Origin: Antedon mediterranea
Taxonomy: Eukaryota; Echinodermata; Crinoidea; Comatulida; Antedonidae
Assembly (NCBI RefSeq): GCF_964355755.1
Contig: NC_092674.1
Location: 30,368,001 to 30,432,000, forward strand
DNA length: 64,000 nt
Direction: 5' to 3'
Positions 12,071 to 23,018 of this stretch are shown here, piece by piece. The notes below the pieces were generated by a model that did not search any database, was not told the DNA's origin, and worked only from the letters and a program-made list of their open reading frames with translations. Within the stretch, counting starts at the first letter, position 1, and each line of letters starts with the position of its first letter. The position numbers and the translations under genes were made by a program.

Positions 12071-12825
12071 CTTTGATGAGCCAGAAGAACAACAATGCAT
12101 CATAGACACAATGGAAACAGAGCTAACGAAACTGCAAGGACAAGATCAGGAAGAGCAGTAAACAAGCCACAATATTTAAAAGACTATGTCACATATGTGG
12201 TATAACCCATGACATTGAACTAAAGACTATGATTGAGATTTATCACATAATGTACAGTGCATGAAACCAGTAAGGTTGCAATCAGAAAGACATTTAAACA
12301 ACTAATTTCATTCTCTTTTCTTACAAACAAGTTTACTTATTCAGCTATCACTATCAGGCATTTAAGCAAAATACAATTATCAGATGTACGAGACACTTCA
12401 TTAACACTACTGTTCATAATCCACAGGCTTAACGTTTTATGTTACAATATTTTGTTGGGGTAGGGATAATGTCAACAGCCCAGTAATTAAAACACTAACC
12501 AATTTAATCTTGGTATCATTGTGTAGCATTATTTTATGTTTTGAAATCATATACAATAAATTCGGACAATTATTAAAGGTCAAAAGACATTGAACTTTTG
12601 CACAAATGCACATTTTATCTCATAATATAGATACATTTCAATGTCACATCTCCAAATTTTGATATAAATTGATTTAAATAATAAATAAATAAATATATGA
12701 TTTAAATTATGTTTTACTTATGTACCTACTAACATATGTAATAATAAAATGAAAATGAAAACAATTTACATCATGTACCATTACCACTTTTGTTTATTTA
12801 TAAAATGTTAAATGTTATATTTCAC
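12071..12825. other. No gene recognised; AT-rich
   Basis: Short ORFs only. A Glu/Gln-rich stretch near 12060-12160 may still belong to the retroelement. The rest is AT-rich, with no splice-supported coding sequence that I can see. Confidence 0.45.
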
Positions 12826-12829
12826 CTAA

Positions 12830-13250
12830 GCAGGTAATACCTATATAATATTGCTGTTTTATTTGAACATAACTTAAGAAGCTCAGAAATATATCACAGA
12901 GCCTTTTTGTTCAGTGTATTGATGAGCATCTTATGTTCATATAAAGTTTGCGATACACCATGTATTATTAGTTCTGAAAAGAACTGTTTTTCTACATTTC
13001 GATCAATATACTATGATCGAATGCAGAACGTCCAGGAAACTGGGAATATACATTGGTGAAATTGGGTGGGAGTATAAGCTTGAAAATGATGAGTCTGTCT
13101 GGTAACAAATGCAATTCACAAAGAAGGTGTGATGTTTAACTACTTTTTCTATTTGAATTGCAAATAGTGCGTTTAATAAATACTCAGAATAAATACTCAG
13201 TGTAAAACACTGTAACAACGCTATAATGGAAATTAAGCCAACAGTAAAGC
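12830..13250. repeat. Third, decayed copy of the duplicated block, lacking the transposon
   Basis: The sequence GGTGAAATTGGGTGGGAGTATA then GAAAATGATGAGTCTGTCTGG, followed by TTTCTATTTGAATTGCAAATAG, matches the two flanks of the 635 bp transposon at 1918 and 7763, joined directly. It is therefore an empty site. Upstream (12920-13015) is half of the hairpin sequence found complete at 14365-14539. Confidence 0.75.
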
Positions 13251-13469
13251 TACCACTGGCTGGCATTATGCCAACACAACACAGTCAGATTCATTGATGA
13301 CTGGAGTGGAAAATTCCTTTTTAGCTAATAAACATTATTTAGCATGATATCAAATCAAATGCTGATTGGTTGATTCTATGTTATAAATTAATTACGAGGT
13401 AATAATCATGTGTTCCTTCAGTGTGCTCCACTAGATCATTTTAGAGTGACAGATTACAGCTGATCATTC

Positions 13470-14031
13470 ACACCAAAACTCTGCTGAGATCTCCGGAGAC
13501 ACCCAGAGTTTGTGACCATTCAAAACGTCGAGAAACTCCAGAGATACCCCATTAACACCATCCTAGCAACACCAGTGTTTTTAAAAATAAAATTGTAAAT
13601 ACCACCCTCTATTTTTTTAATTTACATAGTGACGATCATTAGAGTCATTTTAATTGATAATATTTTTAATTTAATAATTATTTTCAAAAGTCTCAGAAGT
13701 TATATGTTTTATTTAAATACTATTTATTATTTTTTAGACCGCTATAGTATATATTTTTTACAAATTAAAGTATTTTGAAATAAAACTAAAGAAATGATTG
13801 ATCGTGTGAGGATGACCTTTTGACCTAAAAACTCTGGAGTTTGATGTTGGTACCTTTCACATCAAAACACCGGTGTATCTCCGCAGTTCGCCTTCCGGAG
13901 AACATTCAGCTGTTCAAACCCGCTGTTTTTAATTCTGGAGTTTTTTATTTTACCTTTAACACCAAAACATCGGGGCGTCAACTCCGGAGTGTCTCCAGAT
14001 TTTTTTCTTTTGTGTGAAAGGGGTATTGGTT
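13470..14031. mobile_element. Decayed MITE copies with CTTTCACACCAAAAC-type ends
   Basis: Pieces at 13470-13530 and 13848-14031 share CACCAAAAC, CTCCGGAG, GACACCC and the end TTTTGTGTGAAAGGGGTAT with the better-preserved element at 15002-15157. They contain no coding capacity. Confidence 0.6.
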
Positions 14032-14364
14032 TCACATATATGCTCAACGGTGAATGTGAACCTACCTATTAGCTCGAAAATAATCAATAATTTAATATCT
14101 GAGCAATAAATTTCATTAAGACATATTTTCAGACTAAACAAACTTTCTCAATGAACACATTTCTTTACATGTACAATGATGACATTCAAAATACATATTT
14201 CTCAAAAAACTGTAATAAACTGACAAATTTCTTAAAAATTAAAAAAATTTGAAATTATTTGTGTGTTTAAAATATTTGAATTATCAACATTAAAATAATC
14301 AAAGGCTAAATTACAACAATAATGAGATTATGTATTGTTTGAAGGTTTGCATGGCGAAATCAAA

Positions 14365-14539
14365 TGTTGATATAAAGTTTATGGTACACCACGTGTATTA
14401 GTTATGAAAAGAACTGTTGAGTTTCTCGATGTTTCGATCAATGACGATCAAAGCATATTGATCGAAACGTCGAGAAACTCAACAGTTCTTTTCATAACTA
14501 ATACACGTGGTGTACCATAAACTTTACCGTATATCAACA
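14365..14539. repeat. Near-perfect long hairpin (foldback element)
   Basis: Two arms of about 75 bases are reverse complements: TAAAGTTTATGGTACACCAC on the left and GTGGTGTACCATAAACTTTA on the right. The inversion continues inward through AGTTTCTCGATGTTTCGATCA and TGATCGAAACGTCGAGAAACT to a loop of under 20 bases. The right arm has four extra bases (CCGT). Arm identity is high, so the inversion is young or maintained by conversion. Confidence 0.85.
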
Positions 14540-14554
14540 AATGAGATTATGCAT

Positions 14555-14736
14555 AATCTTGGCACTTTGCCATAATAGGTGTAACAGTCACAAGACAATG
14601 AGACAATTGGGTGAATGGAGCGGAAATGTCCATTCATAACATTCTAGAATAGCAAATACTGCACAGTCAATGAAATTTGTTCACTGAGAAAGACATATTT
14701 TTCAACACAACAAAATTATCAGATAACAAGAACAAT
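14555..14736 (+). promoter_or_regulatory. Upstream region of Ig receptor gene 1
   Basis: Shares ordered blocks with the region upstream of Ig receptor gene 2 (20041-20233) and with 19405-19620: GGCACTTTGCC, GACAAT/GAGT stretches, CATTCTAG, CACTGAGAAAGACATATTTTTCAACAC, ATTATCAGATAACAAGAAC. No TATA box is clear close to the ATG. The transcription start is unknown. Confidence 0.45.
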
Positions 14737-16555
14737 ATGACAAGATGTAAAGGTAAGAATTAATTGTTATTATATTTAGTTTATTCGAAATATAATTTTC
14801 TTCTATATTCTAGATAAATTTATAAATTTAAATTGAAGAATTATATTAAGGTGAAGTTTCAACTTTAAAGTTATTAGTTTTGGATCTCTCACACACAAAC
14901 TTTATGCAATATAAGTTATGTTCAGACTGCCTTATGTCTGAGGTAAAGTTACGTCAGACATGCAACATTACTTTTGATGAGTGTCCACATGATGCTTAAT
15001 AATACCCCTTTCACACCAAAAGCAAAACTCCGGAGACACCCCGGAGTTGACGCCCCACTGTTTGGTGTGAAAGGTAAAATCAAGCAACTTTAAAACTGAG
15101 AGCGAACCGGAGAGCGAACTGCGGGGACACCCCGGTGTTTTGGTGTGAAAGGGGTATAATACAAGGAGCACATTGTCTGTAGTAAGGTTGAAGTAACTTA
15201 ATACAAACAAACCCTTCAGAGCTTACTGACTGATATTTTGTCAATAACTATAGTTTATTTATTTATATGTTTTGTTATTATCATGGATTTTTGAAACTAT
15301 ACTGCATTGCAACATAAATTGGTGTGTTTAAATATATACAAAATTTGTTTTAAAAAGAATGTATAAAAAGTGTGGTCTAGATAACTGTTTTGTTTTAGTA
15401 AATAAAACTGTATTTATTCAATGACATATAAATAGTAGTACAAAAGTATACAAACAATAAGACATAATAAAAACATTTCATTTAAGATAGATTGCAAATA
15501 ATATTACTTTTAGATAATAATAGTGTAAATAAAAACAAAAACAATCTTTATACAGCATAAAAATCAGGTACTATGAACTACCATATTGCAATAAACGTTT
15601 CAAATTGTGAAAAATATTTGTTCAGTGGGGAATATCTTTACATTATTTTGCAGAAATATTGCTTGGAAGTCTAATATGCGTTGGCCTACTTATGCTTACA
15701 TCAAAAGACCAAGTGGATGCCAAACAGATTTTAGATGTTCCAAAAGGCGATTCAATTACCTTACCGGCCTTATTAGAAAACGCAAATATAAATGGAGTAT
15801 GGCAATTGAATGGTCAGAACGTAACATGTGACCCAAACATGCTGGTAACTTACGACAGAGTACTTAGTAAATCCGAGCTATACATAGAACATGGTGAATA
15901 CAATCATAGCGGCCAGTACAGCTTCATTGTAAATGGTGACATCTATAAAAGTTATAGAGTAAACATCATTGGACAAATAACTAAAAAGCCCGAATTAGAA
16001 GTGCGAGAAATAAGTAGTAATGAGGTGATTTGGCAATGCATTACGGACAACGTACATCCACATCCAAATTTCTACATAGATGAAGAGCCAGTACAAATCT
16101 TGTTCATAAATGACACCAACATTTGGGTTGAACACACCACAACAGTTAAAAAAAGTGTCACTTGCTGTGTGCAATTGGAGCGTAACTACAAAGAATGTTC
16201 AACGAAAGGCTTTAAAAAACCGGAAATGACCTCAACCATCGATCACAGAGACAGTGACCTCTTGACAAACCTGAAGAGCCCTACTACTACTGATCAGAAT
16301 ACTGCAACGACTAGACCGTTCTGGACAAACCCACTCACAGATTACAAAGATACCACTACTCAAGCCTTGATAGTTATTTTGATAGTCCTGGTTTCACTAA
16401 TACTAATATTAATTATAATGCTTTTTCAAAAAGTAAACAATTACTTTAAAACCAAAATGTATGACAAAGTACCAACTTATGAAACAGTGGCAATCGAAAT
16501 GACAACTATCCCAAACCCTGAACCTGATGTAACTAGTGTGACATTAAGGGAGTAA
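14737..16555 (+). CDS. Two-Ig-domain transmembrane receptor, gene 1
   Basis: Exons 14737-14752 and 15654-16555 join at a phase-1 intron (AAAG/gtaagaa ... tttgcag/AA). The tiny first exon supplies the ATG and completes a signal peptide of about 28 residues. The 305-residue product has an outer Ig-like domain (about 30-112; Trp55, Tyr94) without the canonical disulfide: Ala44 and Phe96 sit where Cys is usual, and a lone Cys64 remains. A second Ig-like domain follows (about 118-195; WQC with Cys134, VTCC with Cys176/177, extra Cys187). Then come a Thr/Pro-rich stalk, a membrane helix (about 243-263) and a tail with Y275DKV and Y281ETV. N-glycosylation sequons include NVT and NHS. AATAAA follows at 16566. 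A cell-surface receptor or adhesion role is inferred; no orthologue is recognised. Gene 2 at 20234 is a close tandem copy. Confidence 0.8.
15002..15157. mobile_element. MITE, 156 bp, in the intron of Ig receptor gene 1
   Basis: The ends are exact inverted repeats: ATACCCCTTTCACACCAAAA and TTTTGGTGTGAAAGGGGTAT. Flanking AATA (14998-15001) is repeated after the element (15158-15161), consistent with a 4-base target duplication. Internal CTCCGGAGACACCCCGGAG is palindromic. The intron of gene 2 has no such element, so insertion followed the gene duplication or was lost there. Confidence 0.75.
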
Positions 16556-18315
16556 ACAAATTAAGAATAAATTGTTTTAACACTCAAAACTATTTCAACT
16601 CATAAAAATGTGTAAAAAATCTCTTAAGGAAACCGTTACTTCTTTCTATAGCTTCTGTTACTGTGACCCATGAAACAAGGAGAAAAAATTAGTCTAAACA
16701 GATATTGTGGAAAATTATCATGTTACTTGATACTGTACTTATGAATACGTATGTAAAAGAAAAAAAGTTTATATCTATCCATTTACTTAACTTGTTAATT
16801 GAAAAAGTGTTTTTTTTTTAACTGTAATTGGTGAAAGCCTATCTTAGTTATGTTTATTTTAAAATTAATTTAAATACATTTAGTAGTAAAATAGATAATA
16901 TAGAATGTTCTGTATAAAGAATGTTATAATATAGAGTGTTATTCAATAACAAATAATATAAAACTAGGTACCATTATATTCAAATATTGAACAAGTGTTT
17001 TTTACAACAATATATTACATAACTAAGTATGTACATTAGGTAACATTTTAATTTTAGATATTTAATATAGGTAGTAACTACTAAGTATTTCTTACAGATA
17101 TTTACATATGTACACACATGTAAACATGTAAACTAATATTTAAGTAATAAATTAGGAGATAGGATGCTTCTCAATAACAAAAAATATATGGTAACAAACA
17201 ACATTATATTTTAATATTGAAAAAGTATTTCTTATGTGTATATTAATGTAAGTTAAGCATGAACATTAGGTTAACTAATATTTATTTTATATTTAATAAG
17301 ATAGGGTGCTTGTCAATAAGAAAAAAATATTATATAGGGACATTATAAAGCTAATATTTAATAATCTATTCTTAGGAAAGAAAATGTATTTAATAATATT
17401 GTAGAAGTGTCATATTTAAATAAATATTTATTTTGTACATTAAGGTAACTATTCTTCAGGAAAATTGTTCTTAAATCTAATATATTATTTGTTTTAAGTA
17501 TACAGTATCTTATAATTAAGGAAATAAAATGTTTTATTGATTTTATTATTATTAAGAGAATATTGTATTTTAATTGTATGTTCTAGCACAGAATATTGTA
17601 TTTTAATTGTATGGTCTAGAACAGAATATTGTATGGTCTAGCACAGAATATTGTATGGTGTAGTGCAGAATATTTCATTGATAATATATTAATAAACACT
17701 AGAATTACAAATTCAAATTGTTCAGTTATTTTTGTCAGGGCTTTTGACTTTGAAGTTTGAATGTTATTATGTTGCGACCCTTTATAAGGTTTGTTCTAGC
17801 ATACTCTATGTCAATATGTAGTCAATGGGTTGAATATTGTTGAACGGGTTCAATATTGTGGAACAGGTTAAACAGAATGAATAGCCACGTTCACATAAGA
17901 TTTTATCATGCTTTCGTATCCTGATATTGAATATCACGTTAACAGGAAAAGCGTTCACATAGAATTCAACATCGTGATAAGTATGCTAATGAGGTGCACT
18001 GCACTATTTTTGTTTCTACGGAGCGCCAAAAGAGCAACGATAATAAAGGACTAAAACTCAGAGGAATGCGTCAATTTCTCATGCATTTATTGGTGAAAAA
18101 CACGTTTAATTTCAATATATTTGTTAATTTGTCAATACAAATGCTGTAATATGTTACTGCTCTGTTTTCAAAGAATAATAATCGATCCTAAATCAGCATC
18201 ACTACCTAGCCTAGACCTACAGTAGGAATCCTACTAAGGATATTATGATGAATTGTTCTATTTTATTCTTTAAAAGGTTAACGAAACCGTGTACAGTATC
18301 AACAGTAACATTTTT
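16556..18315. other. 3' flank of Ig gene 1, part of a tandem duplication
   Basis: The first kilobase matches the 3' flank of Ig gene 2 (22224-23700) with many indels. A minisatellite at about 17563-17672 (CAGAATATTGTAT, GTATGGTCTAG units) is shared with 23431-23583. No ORF of interest is seen. Confidence 0.6.
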
Positions 18316-18319
18316 CGTT

Positions 18320-18418
18320 AAGCTCTGTCTACACTATAAAACTTTATGTTACAAAAAATGTGATATGCCCATATAATATGGACATGATGTTGTCATGTCA
18401 GTACCATATTTGGGTATA
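18320..18418. mobile_element. Palindromic MITE (AAGCTCTGTCTACACT family), truncated
   Basis: The left end and centre of the family described at 52822-52974 are present. The right arm is missing where the interspersed repeat at 18415 begins. Confidence 0.65.
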
Positions 18419-19135
18419 CCAACGTGATTGGTTGAAACTGCGTCACATGACTACAGCTGCGAGGATCGTAAATCGTATATATCCTCGAGAACGATGATAT
18501 TGACTGAGTAATTTTCACGTAATTATCGTGTCCCCTGTCATTAATCATATAAATTCTCGAGTTCGATGATATTGACTGTGTAATTTTCGTGTGCAACACT
18601 CGCGTTTGCCGATAAATAAACAAAAGTCATCTACTGGATCTTGAACTCGGGATGGAATTGTCACTCCATCATAAGACAACGCTTCAACCGCTGCGCCACG
18701 GAACTTGCTTGAAGAAATTAATCTTTTAAACTATTTAAGCTATGCATACATAGCGCCCTCATTTGTTATTAGTCCTCCCTAAATGTGATGAAACACCGTT
18801 TGTGATTGGTCAATACTCACGGTAGTAACCTAGTACGCGCTGAACATCCAGCGATTCGGCTCCTCGAAGAGAAGAAGACGAATTGTTTATTCGGTCTACC
18901 TGATTATAATATTATTATTAATAGGCCTATTGATGGAAATTCTTCTGTTAATTTAAACGACCTAGGCCTAAGTGAATATTTTATTGCCAAGGAATCATTA
19001 ATTAGTAATTATCTGTATATTATTCTTCGCAAGGTAAGGTGTCTAGGCAGGCTTGTTTACATACAATACAAATACTATAGGAGGCCTAGCCTAGCTTCAC
19101 CCAACCCAGCAGACTTGTTCTTGGCTATATAATAT
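18415..19135. repeat. Interspersed repeat shared with 7010-7665
   Basis: The better copy of the pair. Read on the minus strand, 18630-18705 has tRNA-like A and B boxes (GTGGCGCAGCGGTTGAAG; GAGTTCAAGATCC). A 108-codon plus-strand ORF at 18806-19132 covers the right half, but it is not preserved in the other copy, so I do not call it a gene. Confidence 0.65.
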
Positions 19136-19160
19136 AACAGATATCGTCTTCTATATCGGT

Positions 19161-19300
19161 AAAATATAAGATTTGACATCCCCTCCGGATGATATTATGT
19201 TCTCGGGGAATTATATATATCCCTCAGCTGCCGCTTCGGGATATGTATATTCCCTCGAACATAATATCATTCCCTCGGGGATGTCAAATCTTATATTTCA
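19161..19300. mobile_element. Palindromic MITE, about 140 bp
   Basis: The ends ATATAAGATTTGACATCCCC and GGGATGTCAAATCTTATAT are inverted. Inner pairs GATATTATGTTC / GAACATAATATC and a short centre make the whole element foldable into one long hairpin. Confidence 0.75.
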
Positions 19301-19404
19301 CCTCTAAGCAGGCAATATCTGTATAATATCACTACTAGCTAGCTGTACACAGGGCATAGTTGTTTGCTTGACTTAACAGGGTATTTCCCTACTACTACAC
19401 AGCA

Positions 19405-19720
19405 AGCTATGGTAACTAGTTTGGCACTCTGCCAAATTCAACATCAGTGACAGAATCCCCAAAGAATGGAAAATTCCATTGAAAAATCATTCTAGTCAAC
19501 AATTCGAGAATATTTGATGAATTGAAACTGCGCAATGAATTTCTATCCATTGATAGAACATTCTAGTCAACAATTTGAGAATATTCAATGAATTAAAACT
19601 GCGCAATGAATTTCATTGTAATGAAGATGTAGCTTGGTGGTTAACATGCTTGCTTTTTCCACCCAAAGTCCAGAGTTCAATGATCCTGACCTGGTGTCAT
19701 GGCTGTAACTCCCTAAACCT
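19405..19720. repeat. Extra copies of the Ig-gene upstream region, followed by a tRNA-like SINE piece
   Basis: Blocks GGCACTCTGCCAAA, CATTCTAGTCAACAATT, GAGAATATT and TGCGCAATGAATTTC occur twice in 19405-19615 and match the upstream region of Ig gene 2 (20041-20180). No first exon follows. From about 19620 the sequence becomes tRNA-like (TAGCTTGGTGGTTAACATGC ... AGAGTTCAATGATCC), related to 39785-39890. Confidence 0.65.
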
Positions 19721-20040
19721 CAAATAAAACTTTATTATAAATTATAAAATAGCTACAGTAATCCATCCTCTAATTGGTGACTTGCTTGCTGTTGGATATT
19801 TAAGAAATGTTGAAAAAATAACTAAATAACAATTGTTTTGAAGACGTAATAATAAAACAAAAATCAGAAAATTGAAATAATTTGTTATGAATTTTAAATT
19901 AAAATTTATAATTTTTCAGACTAAAATATAAAAAATGAGAAACATTAGTATTATTAGTATTATTGAATATTAATAATAAAAATACAAACTCAGATGACAT
20001 TTTGAGTTTATCTACATAGCAATAATAAGCTAACAACAAA

Positions 20041-20233
20041 CTTGACACTCTGCCAAAACACTCACGAGATATCTATGAATGGAGAGTGGAAAGTTCCATT
20101 GATAGAACATTCTAGCCAATGAACGAGAATATTCGATGAATTAAAACTACGCAATGGAATTCATTGTAATAAAGTGTGTTCATGGAGACAAACGTATATT
20201 TCAACACCTTTATCAGATGATAACAAGAACAAT
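20041..20233 (+). promoter_or_regulatory. Upstream region of Ig receptor gene 2
   Basis: Homologous to 14555-14736 in order and content, ending in the same ATCAGATGATAACAAGAACAAT context before the ATG. The transcription start and core promoter elements cannot be fixed. Confidence 0.45.
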
Positions 20234-22223
20234 ATGACAAGATATAAAGGTAATAATTATTTTTGTCATAGAAAGTTGAACTCAAATGTAATTTTCTTCT
20301 ATATTCTCAATAAATTTATAAATTTTAATTGAAGAATTGAAGATATACAGTAGTTTATATTTTATTTATTATTTATATTATTATATTACATTAGTGTTAT
20401 TATAGTATACGGCACAACTATATTGTATACTGCAGTGCAACATAAATTGGTTTTTGACTAATAAAGTAATATAATAGTAAAATATACAAAATTTGTTTGA
20501 AAAATGCATGTTTATACGGTCCATGACGGCTTGTGAATAGTGCATAAAACTGCATTGCCTTCAATGACAAATAAATATCAATAAAAAAATAGATTAAAAA
20601 AAGTAAACAATACATAATAACCTTTCATATAACGCTTTCAACATGTAGCATTAGTCCCACTTATGTGCTCAATATTTGTGTGCGAAAAAAAATGTGATTT
20701 TAATAAATTGAATTTATAAATTTTTTTTTGGTGTGTGGTGGGTCTACGGTTGGGAGTGAAAAAAAAGCTAAAATGCATATTAATGACGTCATGTGACCAT
20801 TACAGCTATTTTGGAATTCCTGTTTTTGTCAATTCAATGATAAAAACTATTTTTCTATAAGAAATTCTTATGGAATATGGGTTTCCCTCTGGATATATAA
20901 AAAAAAATTATTTTTATATAATAAAAAATTACGCATAAATCAAAGTTTTGGGTCAAAATCTTAGAATGACATTTTCCAAAAAAAAAATGGGTCACAGCAA
21001 AATTATTACTTCAGATTTTTTGTTTGCGTATTACAATGAACATAATATTGCTCTATTGGGGTGGTAACATTTGGTAACTGGGGGATGTTTTTGCACCATT
21101 ATAGATAATGATACAACTTTCCAAGGTGATAAATAATAGTTTTTCCCATACCTGATAATACCGGGTATGCAGTTCAATGATATTTGTTGATACCCGGTAG
21201 TACCGGTTATACAGCATAAAAGTCAAGTACAGTAATTAACTACCGTATTATGTCACCAATAAGCGTTCAATATTTAAAAAATTATTTTTTCAGTGGGGAC
21301 AATATATCTTCTTTTTTTCAGCAATATTGGTTCTGACTCTAATATGCATTGGCCTACTGATGCTTACATCAAAAGACCAAGTGGATGCCAAAAAGATTTT
21401 AGATGTCCCAAAAGGCGATTCAATTACCTTATCAGCCATATTAGAAAACGCAAATATAAATGGAGTATGGCAATTGAATGGTCAGAACGTGACATGTGAC
21501 CCAAACATCATAGTAACTTACGACAGAGTACTTAGTAAATCCGAGCTATACATAGAACATGGTGAATACAATCATAGCGGCCAGTACAGCTTCATTGTAA
21601 ATGGTGACATCTATAAAAGTTATACAGTAAACATCATTGGACAAATAACTAAAAAGCCCGAATTAGAAGTGCAAAAAATAAGTAGTAATGAGGTGATTTG
21701 GCAATGCATTACGGACAATGTAAATCCACGTCCAAATTTCTACATAGATAAAGAGTCAGTAAAAAACGTAACCATGAATAACACCAAAATTTGGGTTGAA
21801 CACACCACAACAGTTAAAAAAAGTGTCACTTGCTGTGTGGAGTTGGAGCGGAACTACAAAGAATGTTCAACGAAAAGCTTTGAAAAACCGGAAATGACCC
21901 CAACTATCGATCACAGAGAGAGTGACCTCTTGACAAACCTGAAGAGCCCTACTACTACTGATCAGAATACTGCAACGACTAGACCGTTCTGGACAAACCC
22001 ACTCACAGATTACAAAGATACCACTACTCAAGCCTTGATAGTTATTTTGATAGTCCTGGTTTCACTAATACTAATATTAATTATAATGCTTTTTCAAAAA
22101 GTAAACAATTACTTTAAAACCAAAATGTATGACAAAGTACCAACTTATGAAACAGTGGCAATCGAAATGACGACTATCCCAAACCCTGAACCTGATGTAA
22201 CTAGTGTGACATTAAGGGAGTAA
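20234..22223 (+). CDS. Two-Ig-domain transmembrane receptor, gene 2
   Basis: Exons 20234-20249 and 21322-22223 join at a phase-1 intron (AAAG/gtaataa ... tttttcag/CA) and give 305 residues, the same length and layout as gene 1. About 28 residues differ from gene 1, all before residue 206; the last 100 residues (stalk, membrane segment, tail) are identical. The densest change is in the second Ig domain, where EEPVQILFINDTN of gene 1 is KESVKNVTMNNTK here, adding a sequon. The outer domain again lacks the canonical disulfide. The intron is longer (1,072 versus 901 bases) and poorly alignable. AATAAA lies at 22234. The excess of replacement over silent changes suggests selection for diversity, but no ligand or role is known. 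Confidence 0.8.
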
Positions 22224-22870
22224 ACAAATTAAGAATAAATTGTTTTAACACTCAAAACTATTTCAACTCATAAAAATGTGTAAAAAATCTTTTAAGGAAA
22301 CCCTTACTTCTTTCTATAGCTTCTGTTACTGTGACCCATGAAACAAGGAGAAAAAATTAGTCTAAACAGATACTGTGGAAAATTATCATGTTTCTTGATA
22401 CTGTACTTATGAATACTATGTAAAAGAAAACAAAAAGTTTATATCTATCAATTTACTTCATTTGTTAATTGTTTTGTAACTGCAATTGATGAAAGCCTAT
22501 CTTATTATGCCTATATTATAATGTTTGTTAAACTCAATTTGAATACATTTAGTAGTAAAGTAGATAATATAGAATGTTCTGTATCAAGAATGTTATAATA
22601 TAGAGTGTTATTCAATAACAAATAATATAAAACTAGGTACCATTATATTCAAATATTGAACAAGTGTTTTTTACAACAATGTATTTATATAACTATGTAC
22701 ATTAGGTAACATATTTCATTTTAGATATTTAATATAGGTACTAACATCTAAGTATTTCTTACAGAAATAATTTATGTTTATGGCATTTACACACATTTAA
22801 ACATGTAAACTAATATTTATTTTAAGTAATAATTAAAAGAGATATAATGCTTCTCAATAACAAATAATAT

Positions 22871-23018
22871 AAAGCCTTGTCTACACTATCAAACTTTATG
22901 TGTCAAAAAAATGTGGTGTGTACAAATATGGATATGATGATATTTAAGCAAAGCACTACCATATATGGCCACATCAAACTTTTTTGACAAATAAAGTTTG
23001 ATAGTGTAGACAAGGCTT
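22871..23018. mobile_element. Palindromic MITE (AAGCTCTGTCTACACT family)
   Basis: Ends AAAGCCTTGTCTACACTATC and GATAGTGTAGACAAGGCTT are inverted. It is present downstream of Ig gene 2 but absent at the homologous site after gene 1. Confidence 0.8.

Noticed and set aside
13862-15210. Minus-strand ORFs of 61-80 codons
   Set aside because: They fall on the CTTTCACACCAAAA MITE copies and reflect the element sequence.
15607-15831. 74-codon ORF overlapping the Ig gene 1 main exon (and its twin at 21293)
   Set aside because: Out-of-frame shadow of the Ig coding exon. It appears in both copies only because the exon is duplicated.
18806-19132. 108-codon plus-strand ORF
   Set aside because: It lies in an interspersed repeat, is not kept in the copy at 7400-7665, and has no splice or motif support.
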